Source of the DNA: Clostridia bacterium
GTDB lineage: Bacteria; Bacillota; Clostridia; Christensenellales; Aristaeellaceae
Direction of reading: 5' to 3'
DNA: 41,311 nt
Assembly (NCBI GenBank): GCA_017522345.1
Contig: JAFWZN010000010.1
Location: 1-41,311 of the forward strand
Part shown: in pieces, positions 40,086 through 41,311 of the stretch
How the letters are laid out: every line of letters starts with the position of its first letter
How positions within the stretch are numbered: the stretch's first letter is position 1
Made by a program: the position numbers and the translations under genes
Notes under the pieces: generated by a model
Seen by the model: only the letters and a program-made list of their open reading frames with translations
What the model was told of the DNA's origin: nothing
The model's database searches: none

Positions 40086-41123
40086 ATGTCCAAAAGAATC
40101 GTTACCTTCGGCGAAATTATGCTGCGCTTAAAGAGCGTGGGCGTCGAGCGTTTTTTCCAGCAGCCGATGCTGGAAGCCACCTTCGGCGGCGGCGAAGCCA
40201 ATGTGGCGGTCAGCTGCGCCAATTACGGAATGGACGCCTCCTTTGTAACGGTTTTGCCCGACAACGACATCGGCGCGGCCTGCGTGCGCGAGCTGCGCTC
40301 CTTCGGCGTTGACGTAAAAGACATTGTGACCGCGCCCGGACGCATGGGCATATATTTTCTTGAAGCCGGCGCGGTTCAGCGGGCAAGCAAGGTCATTTAC
40401 GATCGAGAGGGCAGCGCAATTTCAAAAGCCAAGGTTGGCGACATCGACTGGAAAAAAGCGTTTTTGGGCGCAGACTGGTTCCACATTACCGGCATTACGC
40501 CCGCCATCTCCGAAAGCGCAAAGGATCTGGCGATCGAATCCGTAAAGGCCGCCAAGGAATTGGGGCTCACTGTCAGCTGTGACTTAAACTTCCGAAAAAA
40601 CCTCTGGAAGTACGGAAAAAGAGCCGATGAAGTCATGCCCGAAATCGTAAAATACGTGGATGTGATCGTCGCAAACGAGGAAGACGTTCAAAAGGCGCTG
40701 GGCATCCGGGCGGAATCAGCCAAAGGCGCGGACGAAGGCGAAATCAATACCGAGCTTTACGAAGGCATCGCAAAAACCGTCATGGCGACGTATACAAACG
40801 TCAAAAAAATCGCCATCACCCTTCGCGAGAGCAAATCCGCCAACCACAACGACTGGAGCGCATGCCTGTATAACGGAAAAGAATTCATGCTCTCCCGCAA
40901 ATACGCGATCACCCATATCGTCGATCGCGTGGGCGGCGGCGACAGCTTCTCCGGCGGCCTGATTTACGGCCTGAACACCTACGAAGACGACGCCTCCGCA
41001 TTGGAATTCGCCGTTGCGGCCTCCTGCCTTAAGCACACAATCCCCGGCGACTATAACCGCGTAAGCGTAAAGGAAGTCGAATCCCTCATGAAAGGCAGCG
41101 GAAGCGGCCGCGTTCAGAGGTAA
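40086..41123 (+). CDS. PfkB-family sugar kinase (KdgK-like)
   Basis: A 345-residue ribokinase-family enzyme phosphorylating a sugar or sugar acid with ATP. The N-terminal signature FGGGEANVAVSCANYG (around residue 34) binds the sugar. The C-terminal DRVGGGDSFSGGLIYGL supplies the anion hole and catalytic Asp (GGDS). The opening VTFGEIMLRL and SCDLNFRKNLWKYG are typical of 2-dehydro-3-deoxygluconate kinases, so KDG is the best guess, but related kinases for other ketoses cannot be excluded. It stands alone, with no KDG aldolase or uronate genes in the window. A hairpin follows the stop codon after 12 bases, then the repeat. Confidence 0.88.
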   Translation: MSKRIVTFGEIMLRLKSVGVERFFQQPMLEATFGGGEANVAVSCANYGMDASFVTVLPDNDIGAACVRELRSFGVDVKDIVTAPGRMGIYFLEAGAVQRASKVIYDREGSAISKAKVGDIDWKKAFLGADWFHITGITPAISESAKDLAIESVKAAKELGLTVSCDLNFRKNLWKYGKRADEVMPEIVKYVDVIVANEEDVQKALGIRAESAKGADEGEINTELYEGIAKTVMATYTNVKKIAITLRESKSANHNDWSACLYNGKEFMLSRKYAITHIVDRVGGGDSFSGGLIYGLNTYEDDASALEFAVAASCLKHTIPGDYNRVSVKEVESLMKGSGSGRVQR

Positions 41124-41128
41124 AAGGT

Positions 41129-41160
41129 GCAAAAAAATCTCCGCACGTCACGCGGAGATT
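41129..41160. terminator. Terminator hairpin after the kinase gene, 3' U-tract replaced by the repeat
   Basis: AATCTCCGC (41136-41144) and GCGGAGATT (41152-41160) form a perfect 9-bp stem with a 7-base loop, preceded by an A-run. A normal bidirectional terminator would continue with T residues on the right. Instead repeat sequence CAGACC begins directly. On the minus strand the T-tract is intact. Confidence 0.7.
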
Positions 41161-41311
41161 CAGACCATCGACAAACCTCTGGGTGAGGCATGGAGAGGGA
41201 GCGCACTCCCTCTCCATTTTCAATCGATTTTGGCGGCATGTACTTAAAAATCGCGCGTTTTCACAAAGCGCAGCGACTGAAAACGCTTCCCCTTTCCGAT
41301 CCCCGCCCGGA
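41160..41311 (+). repeat. Structured dispersed repeat, copy B (right edge, incomplete)
   Basis: The inverted counterpart of 65-216, with 5 differences over about 152 bases: one before the small frame, one in the loop of the GGAGAGGGAG/CTCCCTCTCC hairpin (41192-41201 with 41206-41215), and three adjacent at 41244-41246. All stems seen in copy A that fall in this part are kept, with one shortened by the triple change. It begins directly after the kinase terminator hairpin and is cut off by the window end. Confidence 0.88.
41190..41311 (+). CDS. Partial small ORF inside repeat copy B (doubtful)
   Basis: The first 40 codons of the frame found in copy A, open to the window end. It differs by Gly-to-Leu at residue 18 and one silent Arg codon. 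Translation is unproven, for the same reasons as in copy A. Confidence 0.25.
   Translation, partial: MERERTPSPFSIDFGGMYLKIARFHKAQRLKTLPLSDPRP

Noticed and set aside
1..41311. Composite transposon bounded by inverted repeats
   Set aside because: No transposase or target duplication is visible, the interior is chromosomal housekeeping and metabolic genes, and each repeat copy sits in its own terminator context.

Overview
The window reads as 41.3 kb of chromosome from an anaerobic, moderate-GC Bacillota, most likely an uncultured gut-type member of class Clostridia. The evidence is strong AGGAGG-type ribosome binding sites, textbook TTGACA/TATAAT promoters, a perfect CtsR operator at clpB, pyruvate phosphate dikinase, a DUF362 ferredoxin-type protein, a YhaM-type exonuclease and a DUF6171-like gene. 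No rRNA, tRNA, CRISPR array, transposase or phage structural gene was found, and no gene-free stretch exceeds about 265 bases. The taxonomic call is inference.

Layout, left to right. (1) 1-216: one copy of a structured repeat. (2) 242-2915, minus: a three-gene FecBCD-type metal-chelate ABC importer. (3) 3015-5258, minus: a 747-residue membrane protein with a giant extracellular coiled coil. (4) 5414-10287, minus: DUF362 ferredoxin protein, serine acetyltransferase, topoisomerase III and a YhaM-like exonuclease, apparently one operon. (5) 10483-12063, plus: a secreted SH3/lysozyme-like wall hydrolase. (6) 12180-16683, plus: GH51 arabinofuranosidase, DUF6171-like protein, TldD and TldE, joined by 4-bp stop/start overlaps. 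(7) 16885-19515, plus: ppdK. (8) 19619-21514, plus: polysaccharide deacetylase and an ICMT-like membrane methyltransferase. (9) 21581-33999, minus: a ten-gene operon described below. (10) 34160-35911, minus: an unknown membrane protein and a divergent orphan CbiC-like protein. (11) 36175-39972, minus: clpB and a D,D-carboxypeptidase. (12) 40086-41123, plus: a PfkB/KdgK-like sugar kinase. (13) 41160-41311: a second, inverted copy of the repeat.

The ten-gene operon is the most system-like locus. In transcription order it encodes a DeoR regulator, class II aldolase, SDR dehydrogenase, PHP phosphoesterase, zinc-type MDR dehydrogenase, lipoylated E2, E3, a fused alpha-beta E1, lipoate-protein ligase and a Gfo/Idh/MocA oxidoreductase. 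Gaps are 0-22 bp, one operator-like region lies upstream and one bidirectional terminator downstream. It looks like a pathway that oxidises a polyol or sugar (phosphate), cleaves it, and feeds a 2-oxo acid or acetoin-like product into a dedicated lipoyl dehydrogenase complex. The substrate cannot be read from the sequence. The E1 is unusual: its GDG...NN thiamine-diphosphate motif is stretched by about 13 residues.

The second notable point is the repeat. Both copies share about 152 bp with 5 differences, fold into a chain of hairpins, and begin right after a terminator hairpin where the U-tract should be, in the same sense as the upstream gene. This suggests a mobile or dispersed element that targets intrinsic terminators. 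It also explains why the window begins and ends inside it, as an assembly would break there.
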